From NCBI RefSeq assembly GCF_040436345.1, contig NC_133223.1:5209847-5273846 (forward strand): DNA of 64,000 nucleotides, written 5' to 3'. A program made the position numbers and the translations under genes. Positions within the stretch are counted from its first letter, which is position 1, and every line of letters begins with the position of its first letter. The notes under the pieces are model-generated. The model was not told the origin of the DNA. It was given only the letters and a program-made list of their open reading frames with translations, and made no database searches. This DNA comes from Pagrus major (lineage: Eukaryota > Chordata > Actinopteri > Spariformes > Sparidae). Shown here piece by piece: positions 31,794-42,679 of this stretch.

Positions 31794-34427
31794 CCTACTA
31801 TAGAAGCCTATACAGTTTTTAGTTGCTTACCCATATACCAACAGGGTCACAACCTCTGAACAGAATTTTCCTTTATGTTAGTCAAAATGGCATAGTATTT
31901 TATGAATGGTCTAAAAATGGTTTCTGGAAGCTGCACAATATACAACTATCAATTATATGAATAGGCTAGTAAAAAGCCTAGTCATATAGTTATATTACTT
32001 CAATTACAGGTTGATCTTACTTTTTGATTGCCCTAAAACAATAGCAGCCAGTAGGCTTACATTTCAGCAAAGCTAAATATTCATTGAACAAAGGGCTTTT
32101 CAAACAAGACCACAATGATATTGCAAAAGTGTCCCCCGAAAGGTGGTAATATCCACTATCAACTCATACTACGCACTGCCTTTGAGATGATGTTAGTGAT
32201 GGAAATTTGTTAAAAAAAAACCCCCAAAAAAACAAAAAACAAAACAAAAAACAAAACAATTAATATGGAGTGTCATGATTATACTTATGGGTTTAAGATT
32301 ATTAGAGGATTTTTTTTGCATTTGATCTAAAATACAATATTTAGATGTTATGCCCTTCACATGACATTAAAAGGATATCATGAACACTATAAAATAATTT
32401 TACAGAATTCAAAATGGAAATATTGGATGTTAATTTGTATGTGTGTAGTCACAGTAACATTTCTAAGGCACTCATCCCTTTTGAAGTGAACATTAAGGCC
32501 GTTCAGGCAGATAACTGAAATTATGCTTCTTCATTCATATACAACATTCTCACTATTCTGCCTCCATATCCAATACACCCTTTATATGTATTATATAAAT
32601 GCAGTAGATGGTCTATTTAAGAATCAAAACTGGAGTTATTCTTCTCCCAGTTCCACATAGACTGTGCATGTTCGTCAATCATATACGTTAGCATGGCAGT
32701 TTCTTTAATTTATTTCACGGCATTCATAGCCTTAGCTACTTTGCAATGCATGTGGTACGTGTATATTTGTTTTCATCTCTGTCTCAAACCTGCTTCCTGA
32801 CAGCAGTCGAACACTCTGCTCAATTTGTTTAATGTGCACACCTGCACAATGTGTAGATGAGTTTTGAGAGGTGTGTGCGCCCTACAGTTACCCATAACAC
32901 CCTTTTCTGTATGTAGGTCCCAGTTTATGAAGTTTATGAATATCCTAAGAGAGGCACAATAAAGCTTTAGTTTCAGTGATGATGTTAGAGCTGAACTCAC
33001 ATTATTAATATATCCACATGAGTAGTGACTATTTCTATACCCCTCCACTGTAGACAGGGTCATTTAACTGAACAGCGAGCCACAAATTCCATTATTACTG
33101 TGGTGTATATTACCTAAAAAAGGCGAGACAAAAGGAGATTCATTAACAAATCCATTTTCCTCCTGACGCTAATTGTTTCTAAAATCAATAATCACTCTCA
33201 TCTTCGAGCGATTTGTCTATCATTAATTTTTGGCTTATTTTCTGCCTTTTATTTATTGAATCATCTTTTCCAAAGTTGAACAGAAACATTACACAAGTTA
33301 TGCAGTTCATTTTAATGAGTTTATTCTCGAACTAGATTGGCTTAGCATGATTATTGTAATACATTATTATACATATACATTATAATGGCCCTTTAAGGGG
33401 ACCGTCATCCTCTGTCTGAACTGTTTTGGCTCCCGTCTCTTTAAGGATCACCTCATAAAAGACCACTTTCTTCTAATCGGCCAGAAGAGGGCTTTGGCAG
33501 CATGAAGTCTGAGAATTTTATTAAGCTACTTGTACGTTTGTTTTCTCATTATTAGAAACATAATGAACTTACAAAACTACTGGTCAAATTATACTTAGCA
33601 AAACTAATCCCGACCTTTGTTTCAGAAGTCAAAAGTTAAGGGTCAAGGGGAACTAATATAAAGCACTTAAATAAATGAGAAGAAATAACTGTGCATGTAT
33701 TCTACAAATCACACATAAATGTAATCCCATGAACTTGACCAAGGCACTTAATGATTGTAAGCAAACAACAAATACAATGATTTAAAACTTTATTTAAATT
33801 TACAGTCTGCCCATTTTCTGATAATAATGTACACTGTAGTGTGTGCAGCATAAACAATCATTTCATTTGTAATCTGTGTGGGAATTATATTGTTTAACCA
33901 AATATAATAAAAAGAAGAAAGTTCTTTAAAGCAACGTAGTGTGTGTGTGAGCAAAGAGTTCACTGTTTCACAAGCTTTTTAAACAAGTCTTTTAAATACC
34001 ACAATCATATAAACTTAAGCCTAAAGTATAGCCTTCACGAATGTACCTTTCAGGCTTTTGGTCCGAGTTATCCTGCCCAGCAGTTACTGCTCACTGCTAT
34101 GAGTGTGTCCTTTGAGCTGGCCAACTCAAAGAGAGCCAACTTGTTGCAAATCCAACATTACTAAAACCTAATCATACCATATATTCATTGAAATGCCATC
34201 AAATTGTTTGCCATGTTTGTCTTTGTAGTCTTTGTTTTTTTCTATTATGCAGTTCTTCTTCCACTGCATGGAAGTCTACTACATACAGGGAGGTGCTTCA
34301 TGATCATTTACACCCACTACTGCCCATCTCATCCTTAGTGACATCTGCTCCTGTGCAGACCAGGCCTCAAAACAACCAGTGCGAGAAAAAGTCAAAATAG
34401 AAGAGTGAGTTTCTTTAATTAGTGGAT
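31794..34427. other. Intergenic between gamma-M genes 5 and 6
   Basis: No coding exon supported. There is an A/C-rich low-complexity stretch at 32210-32262. A CCCTTTAAGGGGACCGTC wording near 33388 is MITE-like. Confidence 0.4.
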
Positions 34428-34440
34428 TTTATTGAAAAAT

Positions 34441-35226
34441 TTAGTTGCAGGAATCCATGATGCGCCTCATGCTCATGAACCTGGTGCCACTCATGCCCAT
34501 GTCCCTGAAGCTCCTGTACTCTCCGGGCCTCAGGTACATCATCCTGCCTCTGTATTGGGGCTGCTCGTACATCAGCCAGTGGCCGTCCATCACGTTGCAG
34601 GACATGCAGTCGGACATACGGTAGCGGTCCTGGATGTTGTCGCAGTCGTCCATCAGCTCCTTCATCTGACCACCGAAGTTCTCCCTCTCGTAGATCTTCA
34701 TCCTGTAGGATCCCCTTTGCTGTAAAGAAAAAAAGAACAACAAAAAGGATCAGATAATGGTTCAAAATATGTGTAGGAAACATTGTCTAAAGAAGGAATA
34801 TCCTGCTGTACCATGGGGATCATACGGCAAGACCTGATGCAGTCTGACATTCCCATCATGCTCATGTAGTCAGCGTACTCGCCCCTCCTCATGAAATGCT
34901 GGTTTCCCATGAAGTTGGGACGGTCGTAGACCATGAAGCAGCCGCTCTCGACCCTGCAGGAGTGGCACCTGCTCAGGTAGGAGGTCAGCTCAGGGCAATC
35001 GCTGCTGGTCTCATAGTGGCGACCCTGGAAATTCCTGTCCTCGTAGAAGATGATCTGAAAGCACAACAATGCTTCATAGTATCATTTACAGAGAACCCTA
35101 GGACACATTTTTAATGAATATCTGATGCCAATTCATTCATTATAAATTTAAAATTGAACTGGATTTATTTATTTATTTTTTGTTTCTGGGAGGATCATTC
35201 CCACTACCTACCCTGCCCATGGTCAT
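34441..35226 (-). CDS. crygm: Gamma-M crystallin (gene 6 of 8)
   Basis: Lens structural protein. Minus-strand coding exons: exon 1 35212-35226 (MTMGR), exon 2 34812-35054, exon 3 34441-34719 (92 codons and TAA). Product 178 aa. Introns are 157 and 92 bp with GTAGGT and GTACAG donors. The fourth/fifth codon before the splice is Gly-Arg, not the usual Gly-Lys. Exon 2 differs from genes 2-5 in [20 protein letters not shown]; the C-terminus is DSCN, one residue longer. Exon 3 starts [18 protein letters not shown], so this gene sits between the gene 1/7/8 type and the gene 2-5 type. The AATAAA is at 34428-34433. Confidence 0.93.
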
Positions 35227-35292
35227 GGTTGTTTGGTTGTTCCTCAGGACTGAGCTGTGGCTGCTGTGTGTTTCTGTCTGTGGTAACCGTTA

Positions 35293-35359
35293 CTTTTATA
35301 CTTGCTCAATGTGAAAAAAGTATGTAGGGCTTCTATTGTGCAAATCCCTGACCCAGCAA
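35293..35359 (-). promoter_or_regulatory. Gene 6 promoter: TATA box and Maf-like site
   Basis: Minus-strand TATAAAAG at 35293-35300; TTGCTGGGTCAG at 35348-35359, 48 bp upstream, in the same 12-base form as genes 4 and 5. Confidence 0.62.
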
Positions 35360-36984
35360 CATGCCATAGAAGCCTACTGAGCAGTCAGGGTGCTAAAGGG
35401 TTATTATCCAGCGCTATACCACTGTAGTTGAAATGCATGTACTGTACACCGGCAGTATTGTTGTCTAACATAAAGAAAATAAAGAGAAGCTTCCAATATG
35501 ATAGCCCTCTGTATCTTCCACAGTGTGATGGACATTTCACTTACTAAATGATTCGAAATATTTTAGTATTAGTATCCATTTATATAAAAATAGAAGGAAA
35601 GGAATCAGTTGAGTGTTGGATGTTACATCATCCTCTGGCTAATGATGAAGTAACTTCAACAATATGCATAGATACATGCAAATTCCAAGACGAATGCAGC
35701 CCTGCCACAATGGATCTTTATATATCATTTATGTAAGGGATAATGTATAGTTTGGAGGTTGTTATATATGATATATATGATAGGTGCAAAAAAACAAATA
35801 ATGTTAAAAATTAATCTTTGTATTTTACCAACTTCGAACCCACTTATAATAACAACAATAATAATTATAATAATAATAATAATGATAATAGCAATAATAA
35901 TAATAATTATTATTGTTATTATTTATTTTGAGCAGTGCAGTTAGCTTCATTCACCCAATCAAAAGCAAATTAGGCCACCAGTTGGGATTACAGAACTTGG
36001 ATACGATGTATGGGTGCTTGTATGAACCACTTGCCCTTGGTTAATTGTTTTGTCTTTGTTTTTTTAAACATGAGCTGCTAGTTATCAGATGTTACATAAT
36101 GTCAGTTTCCTTTCAACTAAAGTTTGAGTTATGATCTTTAGGCCAATTATTCCAGAGTTGGAATGCATTTTTCAATAATGTTTGGTGTCAGTGTAGCTTT
36201 GAACTGTAATTATATATCAAATATGGATGTTGGTGGGTTATCGAGAGATGTTTTTGGACACTCATGCCCTGGGCTGGGATTTTAACATGGAACAGATATG
36301 GAAATAAAGTAATTCTATGTTTGGATTATATGTGCCATTAGTCCATGTGTACAAAGGTTTTGACACAAATGACAATCCTAACTTGAACTTTTCTTTCCTT
36401 TTGGAATTTGGCAGTTCCTATTCATGTCGCCTACAAAATGATGCTGCAAAACACATCGGTAGTCACAGTCTAAAGGGAAGCTACTGTTTATTATTCTTTA
36501 TTTGAATCCTTACAGATAACTTCACACACAACCCTTTATTGCTGTGCCTGCCCTGAATGTGCCCCCTTCAGTGGTACAATAAAGTTTATTGAGTGAGTCA
36601 GCTTGCTGTTATCAACTTTTTTTATTCTGAAAACTCAGCATCGTCTTATCAAGTGAATTTACCTCCTCAGCACCAGTGTGAGAAAAAGATAAAAAATAGA
36701 TCAAATATAGGTTGACAACATAATCACCTTTCTTGTTAGAGAACGTTCTCTAGTGGAAATTTTTATGGCAGCAAAGGAAGAAGTCGGGCTATGTAGTGTG
36801 AAGAACGACAAGTCTGCATAGGGAGGAGGTCAGGGTCGGACGGATGGGTAAAACAAAGCACAGGACTTTCACCCAGTAGGCCGCTGTTCATGTGAAAGCA
36901 ATATCAACGTTTGGTTATGTTAAGTTACTAACGTAGTTAAATTACAGTAAATAAAGTGGCAATATTGTACTGTTGTATTTTCGC
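35360..36984. other. Intergenic with an (ATA/ATT)n microsatellite
   Basis: No coding exon supported. A trinucleotide AAT/ATT-rich microsatellite spans about 35848-35931. Confidence 0.45.
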
Positions 36985-37648
36985 TCTTTTAATGGCCAGT
37001 ATGAACAGGATGAATGATCAACAAGCAAAAACTGTTTCGTAAATTGGACTATTATGTAGATACATACTAAAAAAACTACGTACGTAATGTCAGTACGTTC
37101 ATATGTTACATAAGTAGTACATAATAAGTTATTTTAAGTAAAACCACAATGTTTTCCTTCCGAACCAAGTTGTTTTCTTGCCAAAAGCTAACTGAACTAC
37201 AGGTCAAGGTGGGAACAGTGATATATTTTAGGAGTCACTTGCAAATCGACTTATTCAGTTGTTTAGATATGAGGATGTGTTAAAAAGACCCAAGTACTGA
37301 AAAGTGCACAGACTGCCTCCTCACTGGTGTATTCATAGACTTAGAGGAAAAACTTTTTTCATTCAAGTAATAAATTGAAAATTATTGTAGTTTTTTCTTT
37401 TCTTTTTTAGTATGTATCTACATAATAATCCAATTTACGAATATCAGTTTGGTTCATTCAACCTATTTTGGTTATTTTTTGTGTGTTTTGCATCACAGGA
37501 GTCAAGTTGAATGGTCATAAGAGACCATTAGAGCACAGCATAGGATAGTTATCCTATCCACATGTTTATCCATGTCTTGAAAAAATTTTTTTTTATATTT
37601 GTATGTTGAAACAGTTTTTGCTTGTTCATACTGGCCATTAAGAGTCAA
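36985..37648. repeat. Long interrupted inverted repeat, unclassified
   Basis: The left arm (about 36985-37080) contains AATGGCCAGTATGAACA, AGCAAAAACTGTTT, and CGTAAATTGGACTATTATG followed by TAGATACATACTAAAAAA. The right arm holds the reverse complements in two pieces: about 37405-37450 (TTTTTTAGTATGTATCTACA, TAATCCAATTTACG) and 37605-37648 (AAACAGTTTTTGCTTGTTCA, TACTGGCCATTAAGAG). Some 150 bp (37451-37604) separate the two right-arm pieces and look like an insertion. The left arm has a 16-bp insert that the right lacks. The loop of about 320 bp has no coding frame. This could be a foldback-type or MITE-like element. Confidence 0.65.
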
Positions 37649-38253
37649 AATACTTTGTGATAAACAGTATAAAAATCCCACTTATTTTCTTCATTTACTG
37701 TAGTGACTCAGTGAGCTAGCAAGCACAATACTAGTGTCTTGCAGCCATCGTTAGCATCATCATTAACATTATTACTCCCACCTGCACTTTTTCTGCTATG
37801 ATATATCAATAATGTGTGCTGTAAAATGGGCCTACAAGTGTTACTGGACTTAGACTTTCATACTAAGTATTAACATGTTTGTAAAACATTAGCATATCTT
37901 ATTTGGGACAGTTTTGCAGTATTGCTGTAATTTCAGGAAACTTCTGGAAAATCATGCACAGTCTCAGGGCTACCAGTTTTATCCACCATCATTCATTTTA
38001 ATGTCAAGTGCATCATATATGACATAACACATTTCATATGCAGAAGAAGTTCTTGATCTGGCTTTGGGACACAGGCATCAAAATAGCAGCATTCACTACA
38101 GTCCAAACTGTCCTTTGACAAATTGAAACAGTTGGATGCTGATAATTCATTGTAACTTTTTTTCTCCATCATTTTGTGATAGCGTCCAAAATTTCCTCCT
38201 GGCTCACTGATTGATGTTCTGAAATGCAAAAGGAATGATAAATTGATAATTTC
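37649..38253. other. Intergenic, no recognised gene
   Basis: Nothing coding is recognised. A 91-residue minus-strand frame (37993-38268) has no family motif and overlaps the 3' flank of gene 7. Confidence 0.4.
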
Positions 38254-38292
38254 TTTATTAATATTCATTGATTACATTTTCAAGTCTCGAGC

Positions 38293-39116
38293 CTAACAGG
38301 AGTCCATGATACGACGGATGGATCCAATCCTCATGTCCATGGGACCCATTCCCATGTCTCTCATGCTCCTGTACTCTCCAGGCCTCAGGTACATCATCCT
38401 GCCTCTGTAGTTGGGCTGCTCGTACATCAGCCAGTGGCCGTCCATCACGTTAGCAGACTGGCAGTCAGACATACGATAACGATCTTGGACGTTATCGCAG
38501 TCATCCATCAGCTCATTCATCTGCCCTCCAAAGTTCTCCTTTTCGTAGATCCTCATCTTGAATGGACCTCTGTGCTGTAAAATGATGTGAAAAACCAGAA
38601 GATTACTTTATCAAAACTGGCTTCTTCTGTGCTGCGCATGAGAATGTGTGATTAATGAATCTGTTTGTATCTTCAACCTTACATACATAAGGGTCAATCA
38701 TGAGTCAACACTAAACTTCATACCATGGGGATCATACGACAGGAACGAATGCAGTCACTCATGCTCATTCCCATCAGGCGCTGGTTGTCAGGGTACTCTC
38801 CCCTCCTCGCCAGCATCTGGTGGCCCATGTAGTTTGGACGTTCATAGACCATGAAGCAGCCGCTCTCCACCCTGCAGGAGTTGCAGCGGCTCAGGTAGGA
38901 GTTCAGCTCGGCACAGTCGCTGCTGGTCTCATAGGAGCGACCCTGGAAGTTCTTGTCTTCGTAGAAAATGATCTGAAAGTAAATAAAGCATTTAAAAGAA
39001 GGAAATCTGTCTTAACAAATAGCACATGATCTGAAATACTGTTTAGATATATATGTTTACACATTTCTATGTATTTTTAACCTAAATACATGAAAATGGT
39101 CTCTTACTCTGCCCAT
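38293..39116 (-). CDS. crygm: Gamma-M crystallin (gene 7 of 8)
   Basis: Lens structural protein. Minus-strand coding exons: exon 1 39108-39116 (MGR), exon 2 38724-38972 (83 codons), exon 3 38293-38574 (93 codons and TAG). Product 179 aa. Introns are 135 and 149 bp with GTAAGA and GTATGA donors. Both domains carry small insertions compared with the other paralogues. Exon 2 has [12 protein letters not shown] (two extra residues before the last strand), and exon 3 has [15 protein letters not shown] (two extra). The N-domain surface also differs: [20 protein letters not shown] and [20 protein letters not shown]. This is a divergent but intact member. The AATAAA is at 38254-38259. Confidence 0.92.
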
Positions 39117-39175
39117 TTTGATGTTCAGTCCTGTCCCTGATTGCACTGGTGGTTGCCCAGCCAAACTCTCTGTCA

Positions 39176-39240
39176 CTTTTATACCCATCACGATAGCTAA
39201 ATGATCTATGGAGCCATTGTTTTAAAAATCTTACTCAGCA
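39176..39240 (-). promoter_or_regulatory. Gene 7 promoter: TATA box and Maf-like half site
   Basis: Minus-strand TATAAAAG at 39176-39183; TGCTGAGTAA at 39231-39240, 48 bp upstream, a half site like that of gene 3. Confidence 0.6.
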
Positions 39241-41510
39241 GCATAGCATTCAGGGCTATAATGTTTGTTAAATCAGTGTGTAAATGGTTATTATTCCAGA
39301 CTGTATGCATCTGGTGCAGTGCCAAATGCTCTCCTATGGGGTACAGGTGGGTGACAGCATCATACGTATCAGCTGGGACTCATTGTGCTGTCAGTGTTAT
39401 GTCGGTGGTGACAAGCACTTTGTTGCACTCACATCATCAGTCCACCATCTGAATACATAAAATTATGTTTTTGTCTTATGGTGGCCTTCATGTCACTGTA
39501 GAGAGTGTAACTGACAAAATATTTTATTTTATTTTGTTTTATATTTGTCAATATAAAAAAGAGGCTTGATGACAAAAAAACCCCAAAACAAAACAAAAAC
39601 CTGGTTTAACACTTAACCCCTTTTTTGGTGGAATGCATTGTTAATCAGTACACAAAATAGCTGAAATTGGGTCCACTTTGAGCAGCTACAACTGTAAAAT
39701 ACAACTTGCTTATTAACGCATCAGTTTTGATCATCCAATAATAATGTACGTTAGTGTAACACACAATAATGTGAAATAGTGTATTTTAGTATAGTATTGT
39801 ATTTTCTTCAGCTGTGAAGCACCTTGTAACTTGACATTTACTTTTGATAGTGAGTTTGAGTGAGGAACTTTTTGCTAATCATACTTGATCATACTTCACT
39901 TAATTTTTAAACCATTCTTATATAAAGGATCTGAATACTTTCTTGATCACTGTTCTGTTACTGTTTTTTAAATGATACACCAGTAAAATATGGACTTTTG
40001 TTAAATACACAGTACATTTTATCTGTCAACATTGAAACTAATATTCTCAAAGAATCCGCATGTATTATGAATGTTCCAATTAAAACGTTTATATCAAAAG
40101 TGTAAGTGCTGGACTAGGTCTGAATGTGTGTTGTTTATTTTTGAGAGCATCAGTAGTTTATAAGTGCCAGCTTGTTGGGAGCTTCCCTTTCTAAAATATT
40201 ATGGCTGTCCATCAGCCCAGCTGAATAATACATATATTATGAAAATCTATTAAACACATAATGAAAAATAAGGTGTTTTAAAATAGGAATAGTCACAAAT
40301 GACGTTAACATTAGACTAGAGTGAAATTGTATTTACAGATATTGAAAGCCCATCTTAGAGATGTAGTCCAGCAATTTAGTATTGTGCTTTTTTAAAGATG
40401 GGGGACTCAAAGGAAACAGAGGCGTTTGCAACACTTGATAATAACCCTCACTAATAAATGATACATCTATAGTTTATTAAAATGTAGTTAATAGTGAAAA
40501 CAATGAATGAATGAATGAATGAATGTTTATGATGAAGTTGCAACTGATGTTTATAATACTTTGTAAATGGTTAATAAATACTGTGTAGCTCATTATTTGA
40601 ATGGCCATTATAAAATTGCAACTGATGTTTTCAAACCTTTACAATTGTTTAATAAATGATTTCAAAGCATTTCATTGTTTGTTAACAGTGGCACTATTAA
40701 CTAATGTTTATTAACTATAAATGTACCTTTTTTTAATGATGGTTGTTATAAAGAGTTATAGAGTAGTTGAAGCAGAGGCTGAGTAGTCCTGGCTTTAAGT
40801 CCCTAATATGGGTCCATCTCAAAAAATGCTGGGTCACACATGTCCTGACCAGCGAAGTCTGAATCCTGACCCTTGATGTCCTGATGACATCATTAGGGAT
40901 TTTTTTCTCACTGTGCCACAGAAGACAGCACACACCTGTTTGATCAGGCTCAGTAGTAAAGTTGATGTTTAAAATTGTTGGAGTTCCCCTTTTAAGAATT
41001 GCACCTTTTTTTTTTTTTTCGTTGAGAAACACCTTTGCATCAGAGCAGTGTGGCTCCACAGTTTAGTATAGAAACCAGCTGTGTGTATAATATGTACTCT
41101 GTGTATTCCTATAAAACTCTATGTGGTGAAATGAGCCTAAAATTCCTCTTTGTTTTGAAATGTTTGCTGTTCATATGCACAAAAATGAGTAGAAGAACCC
41201 AAAGCTGACTCCAACATGATATTCTTACAGTTATTACAGAGGATATAATAACACTAACCTTCTTGCACCTGTCAAAGAGTGTATGGCCATCTGTTAGCTT
41301 TATGATTGCAGAGGAAGATGATAAAGATCCTAATATTTTCATCCAGTGAAACAATGATAGGATGTCAACATTTGGTCTGTACACAACCTCATTTGACATT
41401 ATCTGTATATAACTACATCATGTACTTTTCCTGTATTTATCTATCCATACCTTCAATATCTTCTATTAGATATAAGATAACATGACAACAATGTGATGTT
41501 TGATTCCTCT
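39241..41510. other. Intergenic with diverged AATAAATG repeats
   Basis: No coding exon supported. From about 40430 to 40735 there are repeated AATAAATG/TTAATAAA and TTGCAACTGATGTTT units (the last at about 40538 and 40616), including a pure (AATG)n tract at 40502-40525. This matches a common, decayed fish repeat pattern. Poly-T at 41008-41020. Confidence 0.45.
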
Positions 41511-41547
41511 TTTATTTGATTTGACAACACATTTCTTTAACTCTGCT

Positions 41548-42555
41548 TCAACAGGAATCCACTATACGCCTGGCAGAGCTGAGCCTCATGCCGCTGTATC
41601 CCATATCTCTCATGCTCCTGTACTCTCCGGGCCTCAGGTACATCATCCTGCCTCTGAAGTGGGGCTGCTCGTACATCAGCCAGTGGCCGTCCATCACGTT
41701 GCAGGACTGGCAGTCGGACATACGGTAGCGGTCCTGGATGTTATCGCAGTCTTCCATCAGCTCGTGACTCTGGCCCTGGAAGTTCTCTCTCTCAAACATC
41801 CTCATCCTGTAGGAACCTCTGTGCTGTTGGTGAATACACAGAGAAAGACAAGTCAGCATAGGACTCTAAAGAATTTAGATTGCAATTTTTGCTGCTGTTA
41901 ACATTGTAAAAATTACGGTGTGAAATTCTGCTTGAAAAAGTATTTACAGCCTTTCTCACTAGATACTTACTTTCAAACTCGCATTTAAACAGCACAGCAG
42001 AGAATTAGTCAAGCAGAACAAGCAAGAGATTTGGCTATTTTGAATCAATATTAGACATAATAATTAGACATTAAAAATTACCCAGATGTAGGTTGTCATT
42101 TATAATAATGCTTATCTTTCCAAAGTCTTTGCATACCTGGGGAATTAAACGGCAGGATCGGATAGAGTCACTCATGCCGAAAGACATGTAGTCATTGTAC
42201 TCTCCTCTTCTCAGGAAGTACTGGTTTCCCATGTAGTTGGGACGGTCGTAGACCATGAAGCAGCCGCTCTCCACCCTGCAGGAAGCACACCTGCTCAGGT
42301 AGGAGGACATGTCAGAGCAGTCGCTCATGCACTCATAGGAGCGACCCTGGAAGTTCTTGTCCTCGTAGAAGATGATCTGTAGGACATAAAAATTAAAACA
42401 GTACATTTGGAACACGCATCAATTTGTTCATTTGAAAATAGACTTGTAAACTTGGATTCCCTCTATATTTTTACACTCATTCCCATTGTTGTCCTGAGTT
42501 TCTCCTCCACAGGAAAGCACTTGTTGTCTGGCTGCTCTCTACATACCTTGCCCAT
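41548..42555 (-). CDS. crygm: Gamma-M crystallin (gene 8 of 8)
   Basis: Lens structural protein, last of the minus-strand array. Coding exons: exon 1 42547-42555 (MGK), exon 2 42137-42376 (80 codons), exon 3 41548-41823 (91 codons and TGA). Product 174 aa. Introns are 170 and 313 bp, the longest of the gamma-M set, with GTATGT and GTATGC donors. Differences from its neighbours: CASCRVESG for [21 protein letters not shown] with one residue fewer, and the domain linker ends RLIPQ where the others end RMIPM. The exon 3 start [20 protein letters not shown] has Gln in place of the first Gly of FGGQ. The AATAAA is at 41511-41516. Confidence 0.92.
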
Positions 42556-42610
42556 GTTTGATGATCTGTGTTTGTGGGAATCTGTCCAAAAACCTGTGGC
42601 TGCCAGGCGG

Positions 42611-42679
42611 CTTTTATACTTTATACGCGCTGTAACAGGGTTTTGTTATTCAAATTATCTGGAAGCTGATGAATAAGCA
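42611..42679 (-). promoter_or_regulatory. Gene 8 promoter: TATA box and Maf-like palindrome
   Basis: Minus-strand TATAAAAG at 42611-42618; TGCTTATTCATCAGC at 42665-42679, 47 bp upstream. Both TGCT and TCAGC half sites are present, giving a more complete, palindromic Maf-type element than in most of the other genes. Confidence 0.58.

Noticed and set aside
37993-38268. 91-residue minus-strand frame just past gamma-M gene 7
   Set aside because: No family motif. It overlaps the AATAAA of gene 7 and has no plausible promoter.
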